64,000 nt of DNA from Pseudomonas muyukensis (GCF_019139535.1 NZ_CP077073.1:1375001-1439000); one strand, 5' to 3'. Counted from the stretch's first letter, positions 21,058-28,718 are shown. The notes: generated from the sequence alone by a model not told the origin. Numbers and translations: made by a program.

Positions 21058-22379
21058 GGATGGGCTTCCAGTTGTTGCAGGGCGAGCTGGTGGGCCGGCT
21101 GCAGGACCACGCCGGAGCGCGCCTGGCGAATCAGCGCTTGGGCCTGTTCGGCAGTGGCGCAGCGGCCGCTGAGCAGCAGCCAGGCGGCGACGGCGCTGGC
21201 ACTGCGCGAGTAGCCCAGGGCGCAGCAGACCAGCACCGGGCCTTGTCGCTGGCAGTGTTCGATGGCCTTGGCGGCCTGTTGCAGGGTTTCCCGGCCTGGG
21301 GCGATCAGGTCCAGGGTTGGCAGGCTCTGGTAGTGCTGTGGTGTTGTCATCGCGGGGCGACTGACGGCAAGACAGGGCAGCTCCGCGCTCAGGTCGACAA
21401 TCGCGGCGAACAGCGATGCTTGCCTGCGCCCTGGCACCCTGCCCAGGTACACGCCGTCAGCCACCTCGTCCGCCTGCGGATGGCGCCGGGTCCATAGCCG
21501 CGAATTGATCCAGGCGCCCAGCAGGTAAGGCGCCAACAGCCAGCTGGCGGCCACCGACAGCCGCCCGTCGGTGCCTTTCTGGAACCCTGCGGCGCCGAAC
21601 AGGGCATAGTTCAGCGCCACCAGCAGTAACGACAGCGCCGGCCACAGCAACCACAATCCGCCACCGCCGAGCGTCATCGCCAGCAGCGCCAGCACCGCCG
21701 CGCCCAGGCCATAGCGCAGCGCCAGGCGCCAACGTTGCCGATCCTGCGCCCAACCTGCCTGCTGCCAGGGCAACGGGCTGCTGCGCGGCCACAGCCACAG
21801 GCAGACGAAACCCGCCAGCGCCCCGGTCGGCACATCGACGAAGTGGTGCTGCCAGGTAGTCAGCACCGACACACCGATCAGCCCCATCCAGCCATGCACC
21901 ACCCAGCGCCAGGCCGGACGGCGCGTATGCCGGGCGAACATCGTCCAGATGATCACCAGCAAGGCAATGTGCAACGACGGCGCCTGGTTGTAGGGCTTGT
22001 CGAAGCCCATCAGCACATCGAACAGCCAGCCGAACAGGCCCGCCAGTTCGGGGCGCTCAAAGGTGAAACGCAGCGGCCAGAGCAGGAAGCAGGCCACGCA
22101 GATCAGTTGCGCGCTCAGCAGTGCCAGGGCATGGCGGTCCATCTCCGCACGCGAGCGCGGCAGCAGGAACGACAAGCCATACAGCAGGTCGATCGACCAG
22201 TACGGGATGATCGTCCAGGGCCACAGCGGTATCTGCCGCTCCCAATCGAACACCAGGCTGGCGATATCCGCGCGCCCGGCGGTATAGGCGTTGGCCAGCC
22301 CGTAGCTGAGGAAAAACAACGGCCCCAGCAGCAACAGCCACAGTACGCCGCGGCGAATCAGCCCGGTTTCACGGGCCAT
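21054..22379 (-). CDS. Fused PAP2-type and dual-specificity-type phosphatase (YnbD-like)
   Basis: The 441-residue protein joins two phosphatase types. The N-terminal membrane part has six or so hydrophobic segments and PAP2/Aur1-like motifs: KPYNQAPSLHIALL and TTWQHHFVDVPTGALAG. The C-terminal cytoplasmic part is a cysteine phosphatase with the CX5R loop CALGYSRSAS near residue 386. The same fusion is found in E. coli YnbD. The protein could remove a phosphate from a phosphatidyl-linked headgroup, as in PgpA/PgpB-type steps, but the substrate is unknown. The ATG at 22379 overlaps the upstream stop (TGATG); an in-frame start at 22421 would intrude 42 bp into that gene. Confidence 0.85.
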   Translation of the reverse strand: MARETGLIRRGVLWLLLLGPLFFLSYGLANAYTAGRADIASLVFDWERQIPLWPWTIIPYWSIDLLYGLSFLLPRSRAEMDRHALALLSAQLICVACFLLWPLRFTFERPELAGLFGWLFDVLMGFDKPYNQAPSLHIALLVIIWTMFARHTRRPAWRWVVHGWMGLIGVSVLTTWQHHFVDVPTGALAGFVCLWLWPRSSPLPWQQAGWAQDRQRWRLALRYGLGAAVLALLAMTLGGGGLWLLWPALSLLLVALNYALFGAAGFQKGTDGRLSVAASWLLAPYLLGAWINSRLWTRRHPQADEVADGVYLGRVPGRRQASLFAAIVDLSAELPCLAVSRPAMTTPQHYQSLPTLDLIAPGRETLQQAAKAIEHCQRQGPVLVCCALGYSRSASAVAAWLLLSGRCATAEQAQALIRQARSGVVLQPAHQLALQQLEAHP

Positions 22380-24133
22380 CAACGCACCCGCTGCGCCAGG
22401 CTGACGCTGAAGATGCCCCATTCGTCAATGCGCTGGGTCAGCTTGCGAAAACCTGCAGCCGCCACCAGTTGGTCCATCTCCACCTGGCTGCGTCGCCGCA
22501 TGACCCAGGCCTGCCCGCCACGGTGGCTGGTCAGGGCGCGGGCGATCATCTCCAGTTGCGGGTGCCAGGGCTGGCCGGTGTAGACCAGGTAGCCACCGTC
22601 CTCGATCGCGTCGGCCAGCCCGGCCAGGGAGTTGCTCACCTGCTCGTTACTGGCGAACAGTTCGTACAAGCCGGACACCACGGCCAGGCTGGGGTGCGGT
22701 GCGAGGCTGGCCAGGCTCTGGCGGTCGAAGGCGTCGCCCTGGACGAAACGGGCGACCTGGCCCAGACCCTTGGCTTCGATCAGCGCGCTGCCTTGCTGGA
22801 CGTTCAGCTCGCTGTAGTCGCGCAGCAGGATCGAGTCTGGCAACTGCTCCAGCCCTTGCAGGGCCTCGAGGATGTAGCGGCCGTGACCGGCGGCGATATC
22901 GACGATATGCACTGGGCGTTGTTGCGCGCGCAGTTGGGTGATGGCCAGGCGCAGCAGTTCCTCGACATGCAGCTTGCGCTGGCGAATGCCGCGCCAGCCG
23001 ATGGCGTTGAGGTAGTTCTGGTCGATCAGCGCGCCCAGGCGGCCCTTGCCCGTGGCCGTATTGCGGTAGACGTAGTCGAGGGTCGAGCCGGAGTCGAAGC
23101 CGGTGTCGAAGCCCAGCTTGATCCCCGCGGACAGCCCCTGGCCCAGGCGCAGGCTGGCGCGGGTGGCGCGCCAGTAGAGGTCGCGCGGCGAGTTGCGCGG
23201 CAACGGTGCGGCCAGGCTTTCGGCCTCGGCGCAGCTGGCGCCGGCCTTGTCGGCAGCGAGCAGCGACGGCACCGGTGCGGGTGCGTCGAAACAATGGGCG
23301 ACGAAGCGCTCGATCCGCGCCAGGGCATGGGCCCGGTCACGTTCGCCCAAGGTGTCGTGGAAGAAACCGGGCAGCAGATGCAATTCCTTGCGGGCGCTGC
23401 CCAGGCGTTCGAAGAAGCGCAGTTGCGGGCCGCGCTCGACGACGAAGTCGGCGCCGGAGACCAGTAGTTGGGTCGGCACCTGAATCGCCTGGGCATCGGC
23501 GACCACGCGTTCGGCGGCCTCGTACAAGCCCAGCAGCATGGTCACCGAGATCGGCCGGCTGATCAGCGGGTCGGCGACATAGGACATGACCCGTTCCGGG
23601 TCGTGGGTGAGCAGGCCTGGCTTGACGTAGCTGTTGACGAAGAAGTTGCCGCGCAGGGCCTTGAGCAGCTTCAGCCCGGGGCGGGCGAACGGCACGTAGA
23701 GCTTGACCTTGAACGCCGGCGAGGCAAGCACCAGGCAGCGCACCTTGGGTGCGTAGTCGTGGGCCCAGGTGGCCACCAGCACCGCGCCGACGCTTTGCGC
23801 CAGCACCACCATGTCGGCCTCGGCGATACCGTGCCGGCCCTGGATATGCTCGATGAAGGTCTGCACATCGCGCACGCTGGTGGCGAAGCTCGGGCTGTCG
23901 CCGCGGGCGCCGGGTGACTGGCCATGGCCACGGGCGTCCCAGGCGAACAGGTCGTAGCCGGGCATGTCCAGCTCGTCGGCCAGGTGCGCCAGGCGCCCGC
24001 CGTGCTCGTGGCCGCGGTGGAACATCACCAGCGCGCGGCGCGGCTGGTGCTCGTTGCGCGTGGCGGGCCAGTGACGGTAGTGCAGCTCGACCCCGTCATG
24101 GGTTGAGAAATGCAGCGATTGCGCTTGGCGCAT
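22379..24133 (-). CDS. Fused alpha/beta hydrolase and SAM methyltransferase (YnbC-like)
   Basis: The 584-residue protein has an N-terminal alpha/beta hydrolase domain (about 1-290) and a C-terminal class I methyltransferase domain (about 330-584). The hydrolase has HRGHEHGGR near 39-47, the DARGHGQSPG segment, the nucleophile Ser114 in LAQSVGAV, an Asp in SGADFVVERG and a His in PGFFHDTLGE. This is the pattern of monoacylglycerol-lipase-like enzymes. The methyltransferase has the SAM loop VHIVDIAAGHGRYILEAL near 400-420. E. coli YnbC has the same fusion. A lyso-lipid or ester-linked headgroup as substrate is inferred from the operon. There is no signal peptide. It begins 30 bp after the YnbA-like gene. 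Confidence 0.87.
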   Translation of the reverse strand: MRQAQSLHFSTHDGVELHYRHWPATRNEHQPRRALVMFHRGHEHGGRLAHLADELDMPGYDLFAWDARGHGQSPGARGDSPSFATSVRDVQTFIEHIQGRHGIAEADMVVLAQSVGAVLVATWAHDYAPKVRCLVLASPAFKVKLYVPFARPGLKLLKALRGNFFVNSYVKPGLLTHDPERVMSYVADPLISRPISVTMLLGLYEAAERVVADAQAIQVPTQLLVSGADFVVERGPQLRFFERLGSARKELHLLPGFFHDTLGERDRAHALARIERFVAHCFDAPAPVPSLLAADKAGASCAEAESLAAPLPRNSPRDLYWRATRASLRLGQGLSAGIKLGFDTGFDSGSTLDYVYRNTATGKGRLGALIDQNYLNAIGWRGIRQRKLHVEELLRLAITQLRAQQRPVHIVDIAAGHGRYILEALQGLEQLPDSILLRDYSELNVQQGSALIEAKGLGQVARFVQGDAFDRQSLASLAPHPSLAVVSGLYELFASNEQVSNSLAGLADAIEDGGYLVYTGQPWHPQLEMIARALTSHRGGQAWVMRRRSQVEMDQLVAAAGFRKLTQRIDEWGIFSVSLAQRVR

Positions 24134-24163
24134 GGCGAATATCCTTGTCCGGCAGCGAGAGGC

Positions 24164-24769
24164 TCAGCGGGTTTCGGCCAGGCCGTGGCGAACCCGGTTG
24201 TACAGGGTATAGAGCGAGAGCAGCAGGATGACCAGCAGCAGGCCGTTGATCCAGCTCGCGGCCAGCAGGCCCAGCGCCACCCCGGTGCCCAGCACACCGA
24301 AGGCGAAGGCCCGGTCGCTTTTGCCCATGGGCCCGTCATAGCGGCGCGAGGCACCGGCCAGCGGCCCCATGACGCCGGCGTATTCACTGATCACCGCGGC
24401 CAGCACCACCAGCACCACCAGCGTCGGCGAAACGCCGGGCAACAGGGCGAAGGGCAGGTACAGCGCCGCGTCGGCGACCAGGTCGCACAGTTCGTTGAGG
24501 TAGGCGCCGAGCTTCGATTGCTGGCCGAACTCGCGGGCGAGCATGCCGTCCACGGCGTTGAGGGCCATGCGCAGCAGCATCCACACCGGGATCAGGATGA
24601 ACAGCCAGGTGACCTGGGGCAACCAGGCCAGTAGCAGGCCCAGCAGCAGGGAGACCACGGCAGCGGCCACGGTGACCTGGTTGGCGCTGATGCCGCGCTC
24701 ATAGAGGCGTTGCACGGTGGGGCGCAGCAGCGCCTGGAAGCGGGGTTTGAGCTGGTAGATCGATGGCAC
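24164..24769 (-). CDS. CDP-alcohol phosphatidyltransferase, YnbA-like
   Basis: This family transfers a phosphatidyl group from CDP-diacylglycerol to an alcohol at the inner membrane. From the GTG at 24769 (AGGG eight bases upstream) the protein is 201 residues, equal to E. coli YnbA, and starts MPSIYQLKPRFQ, close to the YnbA start. An ATG at 24796 is the alternative. The family motif DxxDGxxARx8Gx3Dx3D is present with two Asn changes: NAVDGMLAR then GAYLNELCD. From memory, E. coli YnbA has the same changes, so this looks like a subfamily trait. Several membrane helices are evident. It is the first gene of the six-gene operon. Confidence 0.85.
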   Translation of the reverse strand: MPSIYQLKPRFQALLRPTVQRLYERGISANQVTVAAAVVSLLLGLLLAWLPQVTWLFILIPVWMLLRMALNAVDGMLAREFGQQSKLGAYLNELCDLVADAALYLPFALLPGVSPTLVVLVVLAAVISEYAGVMGPLAGASRRYDGPMGKSDRAFAFGVLGTGVALGLLAASWINGLLLVILLLSLYTLYNRVRHGLAETR

Positions 24770-24927
24770 GGCGAATTCCCTGTCTTGGCGCGGCATGGGC
24801 CGGATTGTGGGGAATCGGGTGGCTACCGGGCAAGGGGCATTTGCCCTACTTGTGAAGTAGACGAAACTCGCACGCGGCGGGCGGTGTGCCGCTTGTCGGG
24901 CCTGGTGTGCAGGGTGTGTATGTGGCT

Positions 24928-24964
24928 TTGTTTTCGTCAAAGTCGATGTGTAGCATACACATCG
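24928..24964 (+). promoter_or_regulatory. Probable hicAB promoter with overlapping operator palindrome
   Basis: A -35 box TTGTTT (24928-24933) and a -10 box TAGCAT (24951-24956) are separated by 17 bp. The -10 box lies inside an inverted repeat CGATGTGT-AGCAT-ACACATCG (24944-24964). An operator in this place would let the HicB antitoxin or HicAB complex repress its own transcription, as known for other hicAB loci. The hicA ATG is 19 bp beyond the palindrome, preceded by AAGGA. Confidence 0.65.
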
Positions 24965-24983
24965 CTTGCCAAAGGATTGAGGC

Positions 24984-25166
24984 ATGCGCAGCAGGGACGT
25001 AATTCGGCTTATCGAGGCAGACGGCTGGTATGAGGTGGAAGTCAAAGGCAGCCATCATCAGTTCAGGCACCCGCTCAAGCGAGGCCGGGTCACGGTTGCC
25101 CATCCAATGAGTGATCTACCCAAGGGCACCCTGTACAGCATCCTGAAGCAGGCGGGCTTGAAATGA
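24984..25166 (+). CDS. hicA: HicA-family mRNA interferase toxin
   Basis: The 60-residue product has the complete HicA fold sequence: SRDVIRLIEADGWYEVEVKG, the catalytic-His segment GSHHQFRHP (His24/His25), then VTVAHPMSDLPKGTLYSILK. HicA toxins cleave mRNA in a ribosome-independent way and are neutralised by HicB. Length and start are typical. hicB starts 44 bp after the stop, the standard hicA-hicB order. The pair lies between two minus-strand operons, as an insert would. Confidence 0.92.
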   Translation: MRSRDVIRLIEADGWYEVEVKGSHHQFRHPLKRGRVTVAHPMSDLPKGTLYSILKQAGLK

Positions 25167-25210
25167 GTCAGGTGATGTATGCCGGGATTGCAATCCAATG
25201 GAGACAATCG

Positions 25211-25618
25211 ATGAAATTTGCAGTTGTGCTGCACAAGGACGACGATTCGGACTACGGCGTGACGGTGCCCGATGTGCCGGGTTGCTTTTCTGCCGGGCGT
25301 AGCGTGTCGCATGCGCTCGACAATGTACTGGAGGCATTGGCGCTGCATTTCGAAGGGCTGGTGGCGGACGGCGAGCCACTGCCGCAAGCCCTTGAGGTGG
25401 ACGTGCACGTCGACAACCCGGATTACGCCGGTGGTATCTGGGCGGTGGTGGAGTTCGATGTGACGCCCTACCTGGGCAAGGCTGTACGCTTCAACGCGAC
25501 ATTGCCCGAGAACCTGTTGCAGCGTATCGACGAGAAAGTGAAGCGCGATCACCGTTATGCCTCGCGCTCCGGTTTTCTGGCCTCGGCGGCGTTGCGCGAA
25601 CTGGCCGTTGCCCAGTGA
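25211..25618 (+). CDS. hicB: HicB-family antitoxin
   Basis: The 135-residue product has the HicB-type degenerate RNase H fold at the N-terminus (MKFAVVLHKDDDSDYGVTVP, then DVPGCFSAGRSVSHALDNVL) and a C-terminal ribbon-helix-helix DNA-binding part (RFNATLPENLLQRIDEKVKR and SRSGFLASAALREL). It should bind HicA and repress the operon. The ATG at 25211 is preferred because a GGAG lies shortly upstream and the family begins with MKF; an in-frame start at 25163 would overlap the hicA stop and add 16 unrelated residues. The gene is convergent with the glutamate mutase-like operon, with 29 bp between stops. Confidence 0.92.
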   Translation: MKFAVVLHKDDDSDYGVTVPDVPGCFSAGRSVSHALDNVLEALALHFEGLVADGEPLPQALEVDVHVDNPDYAGGIWAVVEFDVTPYLGKAVRFNATLPENLLQRIDEKVKRDHRYASRSGFLASAALRELAVAQ

Positions 25619-25647
25619 GCAACGGCAAGCGCAGCTGACGCCTCTGC

Positions 25648-26853
25648 TCAGTGAAAGGCGTCGTAGGTCATGATGTTCTGGCGCAATGCCGAAAGGAACG
25701 AAAAGGCGTTTTCCACCCGCGCCCCTTCGAAGCCCCTGTAGTAGTTGTTGGCATCCAGCACGGTTCCCGCGCCACGCTTGTTGTCCGGGTGCAGGCAGTA
25801 GGGGATCGACAACAGCCCGCTGTCGAACGCGGCGAGGATGGCTTCGCAGATGTCGCTGTCCAGGGCCAGGGTCCCGTTGATCAGCGCACCCGCCTTGTCG
25901 AGGATGCGCCGGTACTCCTGCTGGTCGAAGGGAATCGGCTTGAGGGTATGCTTGGCGCGCAGGCAGTAGTCGGCATACTCCAACGCCGCGATGTTCTCCT
26001 CCACCCGCGGGATGCGCCGGGACTCCACCGGGGTCTTGACGATCACCCGCTGCACGCCGGCGGCGCGCACCACCGACAGCGCGTCCTGGGTGATGCGGCA
26101 GAAACCGCCGAGGGTGCGTGGGAAGAAGCCCATGAAGACGTAGGCGACGAAGTGGTAGCTGCCAGGGGCAAAACGCTCGCCCACCAGGGTCTTCAAGGCG
26201 CTCAATGCAGCCAGGTCCTGCAGCGGCGAAGTGCCTTGGGCGTAGGAGAACGCCAGGGTGGCGATGCCGTGCTGGCGCAGGAACAAGCCCTCGAGCACAT
26301 TCAGCGCCACCAGGATCGCCGGGTCGCACATCTGGCCCATCATGCAGCCGGCGAAGCTTTCGATATGGCTATTGGGCACGCCCGCGGCGAGTATCCGGCA
26401 GGCTTTCTGCCAATGGCCGAAGGCCGCACGCAACGGGGTGCGACTGTAGGGCAGGCAATAGGACACCGGACCGCCTTCGGTGGCCGACAGGCCGACTTCG
26501 GTCATGCGCTGGAAGATATGCACAGGGTCGGGCGAACCATGGCGCACCTGCACCGGGGTCGCATAGCGCGTCTCGATCGTTTCCAGCATCGCCCTGGTGG
26601 CGGCGACCGGGTGATTGACGATGGGATAGCCGTTGAGCATCGCGCCGCTGTCGATGGCCTTTTGCGCCGACTTGAGGTCGTTGACCCGGGTGAAGGCGTC
26701 GAGGGTGATGGTGCAGACAGTGTGGGCACGGCTCGCGGCGGTGGCCTCAAGGCCGCGTTGCATGCGCTCCAGCGAGCTGAAGCCCAGGCGTGGTTGCAGC
26801 ACCGGGCCGCGGGCTTCGAAGTGCCCGAGCACATAGGCATTGAAATCCTGCAT
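25648..26853 (-). CDS. Glutamate mutase epsilon-subunit-like protein
   Basis: Glutamate mutase (methylaspartate mutase) converts L-glutamate to L-threo-3-methylaspartate with adenosylcobalamin; the E subunit forms the TIM barrel. This 401-residue protein has the family motifs DAFTRVND (Arg56), PVQVRHGSPDP (Arg104), ATEGGPVSYCLPYSR (Glu126, Tyr132, Tyr136) and a conserved MMGQMCDPAILVALNVLEG. These places correspond to the substrate-binding Arg, Glu and Tyr residues of clostridial GlmE. It is about 80 residues shorter than clostridial GlmE, in the range of E subunits from antibiotic clusters. It is the third gene of the desaturase operon. No methylaspartase or MutL-like gene is near, so a fermentative role is unlikely. 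Confidence 0.82.
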   Translation of the reverse strand: MQDFNAYVLGHFEARGPVLQPRLGFSSLERMQRGLEATAASRAHTVCTITLDAFTRVNDLKSAQKAIDSGAMLNGYPIVNHPVAATRAMLETIETRYATPVQVRHGSPDPVHIFQRMTEVGLSATEGGPVSYCLPYSRTPLRAAFGHWQKACRILAAGVPNSHIESFAGCMMGQMCDPAILVALNVLEGLFLRQHGIATLAFSYAQGTSPLQDLAALSALKTLVGERFAPGSYHFVAYVFMGFFPRTLGGFCRITQDALSVVRAAGVQRVIVKTPVESRRIPRVEENIAALEYADYCLRAKHTLKPIPFDQQEYRRILDKAGALINGTLALDSDICEAILAAFDSGLLSIPYCLHPDNKRGAGTVLDANNYYRGFEGARVENAFSFLSALRQNIMTYDAFH

Positions 26854-26910
26854 GAATGGGTTCTCTGGGTGCGAGGCAGGCCGGCGTGTCGGACGCCGGC
26901 CTGGCGAGGG

Positions 26911-27360
26911 TCACGAGCCGCTGCGAGCCAGGTCCTGGCTGGGCGCGGTGCTGTCGAGCAGTGCCTGGAAACGATCGAAGTTGTTCTTGTCGCTGTCGTC
27001 GAAGACCGCGTCGAAGCCCGCCTGCACCAGGGTGTGGCTGTAGCGTTCGAGGGTGGCCGCGTCGTTCTCGGTGCAGATCTTGCCGCCAATGCACAAGGCG
27101 CCGGCGTAGCGGCTTTCGTCGCGGATGCGCTGGGCCAGCTCGACGCCTTCCAGGTAGCCGTGGCCGTTGACGGTGCTGACCACGACCAGATCGCAGGGGT
27201 GCTGTGTGAGCCAGTCGACGACATCGCTCATCGGCGTGTTCGGCCCCATGTTGTTGACCTGATAGTTACCTTCGCTCAGGAGGAACTCCATGAATACCAT
27301 GTTCCAACTATGGGAGTCGGAGGGGATCGTTACCAGCAGTGCGGGCTGTTGCGCGTTCAT
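26911..27360 (-). CDS. Cobalamin-binding protein, glutamate mutase sigma-subunit-like
   Basis: The 149-residue protein is a stand-alone B12-binding Rossmann domain. The base-off/His-on motif DxHxxG appears as DSHSWN (Asp15, His17), with Asn20 in place of the usual Gly. The following LVVVSTVNGHG and ALCIGGKI correspond to the SxL and GG motifs. The length matches GlmS subunits of glutamate mutase (about 140). It should supply cobalamin to the E-like protein encoded 57 bp downstream. Its ATG overlaps the desaturase stop by 4 bp (27357-27360), showing translational coupling. The substrate remains an inference from the E-like partner. Confidence 0.83.
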   Translation of the reverse strand: MNAQQPALLVTIPSDSHSWNMVFMEFLLSEGNYQVNNMGPNTPMSDVVDWLTQHPCDLVVVSTVNGHGYLEGVELAQRIRDESRYAGALCIGGKICTENDAATLERYSHTLVQAGFDAVFDDSDKNNFDRFQALLDSTAPSQDLARSGS

Positions 27361-28520
27361 CGGTCACCCGTTAATTCGTTGAATGTTGCACCTTGGTAGT
27401 AAGGAAGGGCCTTCTGGAAGTTGCGGAAATTATCCGTGACTGTCGAGACATAGCCCCATTTGTCGATATAGTTTCTGGGGAAAGGCTTGGCGCCCTGCAA
27501 CTTGTCGCGTTCCCGGGCGGTGACATAATTTGGCCAGTCGCTGGAGCGCGGACGGCGATGATGAAAGTCATGGCACGGGGTATCGCCGACCATGATGAAC
27601 AGGCGCACAAACAGATGATAAGTGAAGGTCTTCAACAACCAGCTGGAGATACAAACGATGCGCTTGAGTGGCTGGGCGTTGTCGGGCATGTTCAGCGGCT
27701 CGCCGATGAACACCGAGGTGGTGCTGTCGCAGATGAAGTCGACACCGCGTTTCTCCAGCACTTCGACGCTCGGCCAGGTGTGTTCGGCGGCCAGGCGGAA
27801 CGTGGTGCTGATGTGATAGCCCATGAACACCGGCAGCACCCAGGCCGCGATGAACCCCGGCAGTTGGCCAAGCGCCCAGGCACCCAGGGTGAGGCCGGCC
27901 CACAGCGCCATGGTCAGCGCGGCCACGCCACGGTCGGTGGCGCTGGCGTAGGCCTTGATGCGGTTGAACGAGGTGCGCAGGATGGCCAGTGGCGAGAAGG
28001 CGGCGAACAGCAGCTTGGCCCACATCATGGCGATGCTGTCGGTGGGCTTGAGGCCGACCACGCCCTGCAGGTAGGTGAGGGTGTCGTCCTGGTCGGTCAA
28101 CAGGGTCCTGGAGCTGTGGTGCAGCATGTGCTCGTGCTTGTAGAGGCTATAAGGCTTGAGCATGAACAGGGCGGAAATCACATGGCCGACAACGGTATTG
28201 GTACGACGGCTGGCAAACGCCATGTCATGGGCGCAGTTGTGGCAGATCATGACTTGCATTTGTTTGATACCGCCGGCGGCCAGGACAAAACCCGGCAACC
28301 ACCACAGCAGGCTATGCTGGTAATAACCGAGGCTGGTCAATAACACGCCAAGGGTTATAAAACTTGCCGCGACGCCGACATGGAACAGCGGGGTTCTTTT
28401 ACCTGGCGTTTCAAGTTCCTCGGGCAATGGCTTGGCGCTCAACCAACTCAGGAAGGGTTGGAGAAAACCGGGTAGCGGCCTCATTGTTTCCCGGGGTGTT
28501 ATTTCATTTTGCTTGTGCAC
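27357..28520 (-). CDS. Membrane fatty-acid-desaturase-family diiron enzyme
   Basis: The 387-residue protein has the three His boxes of membrane diiron desaturases: HNCAHD (about 94-99), HEHMLHH (129-135) and HDFHHRRP (317-324). Paired hydrophobic spans lie between them, for example ASFITLGVLLTSLGYYQHSL and PGFIAAWVLPVFMGYH. Family members desaturate or hydroxylate acyl chains and, in some pathways, other substrates. The chosen start is a GTG at 28520 with GGAG eight bases upstream; GTG at 28529 and ATG at 28484 are alternatives. It is the first gene of an operon with glutamate mutase-like genes, an unusual company that suggests a specialised metabolite. Confidence 0.82.
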   Translation of the reverse strand: MHKQNEITPRETMRPLPGFLQPFLSWLSAKPLPEELETPGKRTPLFHVGVAASFITLGVLLTSLGYYQHSLLWWLPGFVLAAGGIKQMQVMICHNCAHDMAFASRRTNTVVGHVISALFMLKPYSLYKHEHMLHHSSRTLLTDQDDTLTYLQGVVGLKPTDSIAMMWAKLLFAAFSPLAILRTSFNRIKAYASATDRGVAALTMALWAGLTLGAWALGQLPGFIAAWVLPVFMGYHISTTFRLAAEHTWPSVEVLEKRGVDFICDSTTSVFIGEPLNMPDNAQPLKRIVCISSWLLKTFTYHLFVRLFIMVGDTPCHDFHHRRPRSSDWPNYVTARERDKLQGAKPFPRNYIDKWGYVSTVTDNFRNFQKALPYYQGATFNELTGDR

Positions 28521-28574
28521 ACTTTCCACTCCGCAAACTTGTATTGGGGGTGGACCTTAACCGCCTGTAATGGC

Positions 28575-28589
28575 TATTTGAATTCCAAA
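28575..28589. promoter_or_regulatory. LysR-type T-N11-A dyad in divergent promoter region
   Basis: ATTTG-AATTC-CAAAT is a perfect 15-bp dyad containing T-N11-A (T28576 to A28588), the classical LysR recognition layout. It lies 55 bp upstream of the desaturase start and 130 bp upstream of the divergent LysR gene. The region is AT-rich compared with its surroundings. The octamer TATTGCAT is also repeated directly at 28602 and 28617. Nothing else was seen in this 198-bp gap. Confidence 0.55.
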
Positions 28590-28718
28590 TTATGGAGATC
28601 GATATTGCATTTTTAGGTATTGCATCGAGCGGACTCGGGCGCGTCGCAAGCTGCCTGCGGCGCGTCATCCATGGTCACGCCAGGCCGCTGTGTTACGCTG
28701 CCCCGCGCGTGTCAGCCG

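Noticed and set aside
24770..25045. N-terminal extension of the YnbA-like protein, crossing the hicA start
   Set aside because: Would overlap the hicAB promoter and adds no family sequence; the GTG at 24769 gives the exact E. coli YnbA length.
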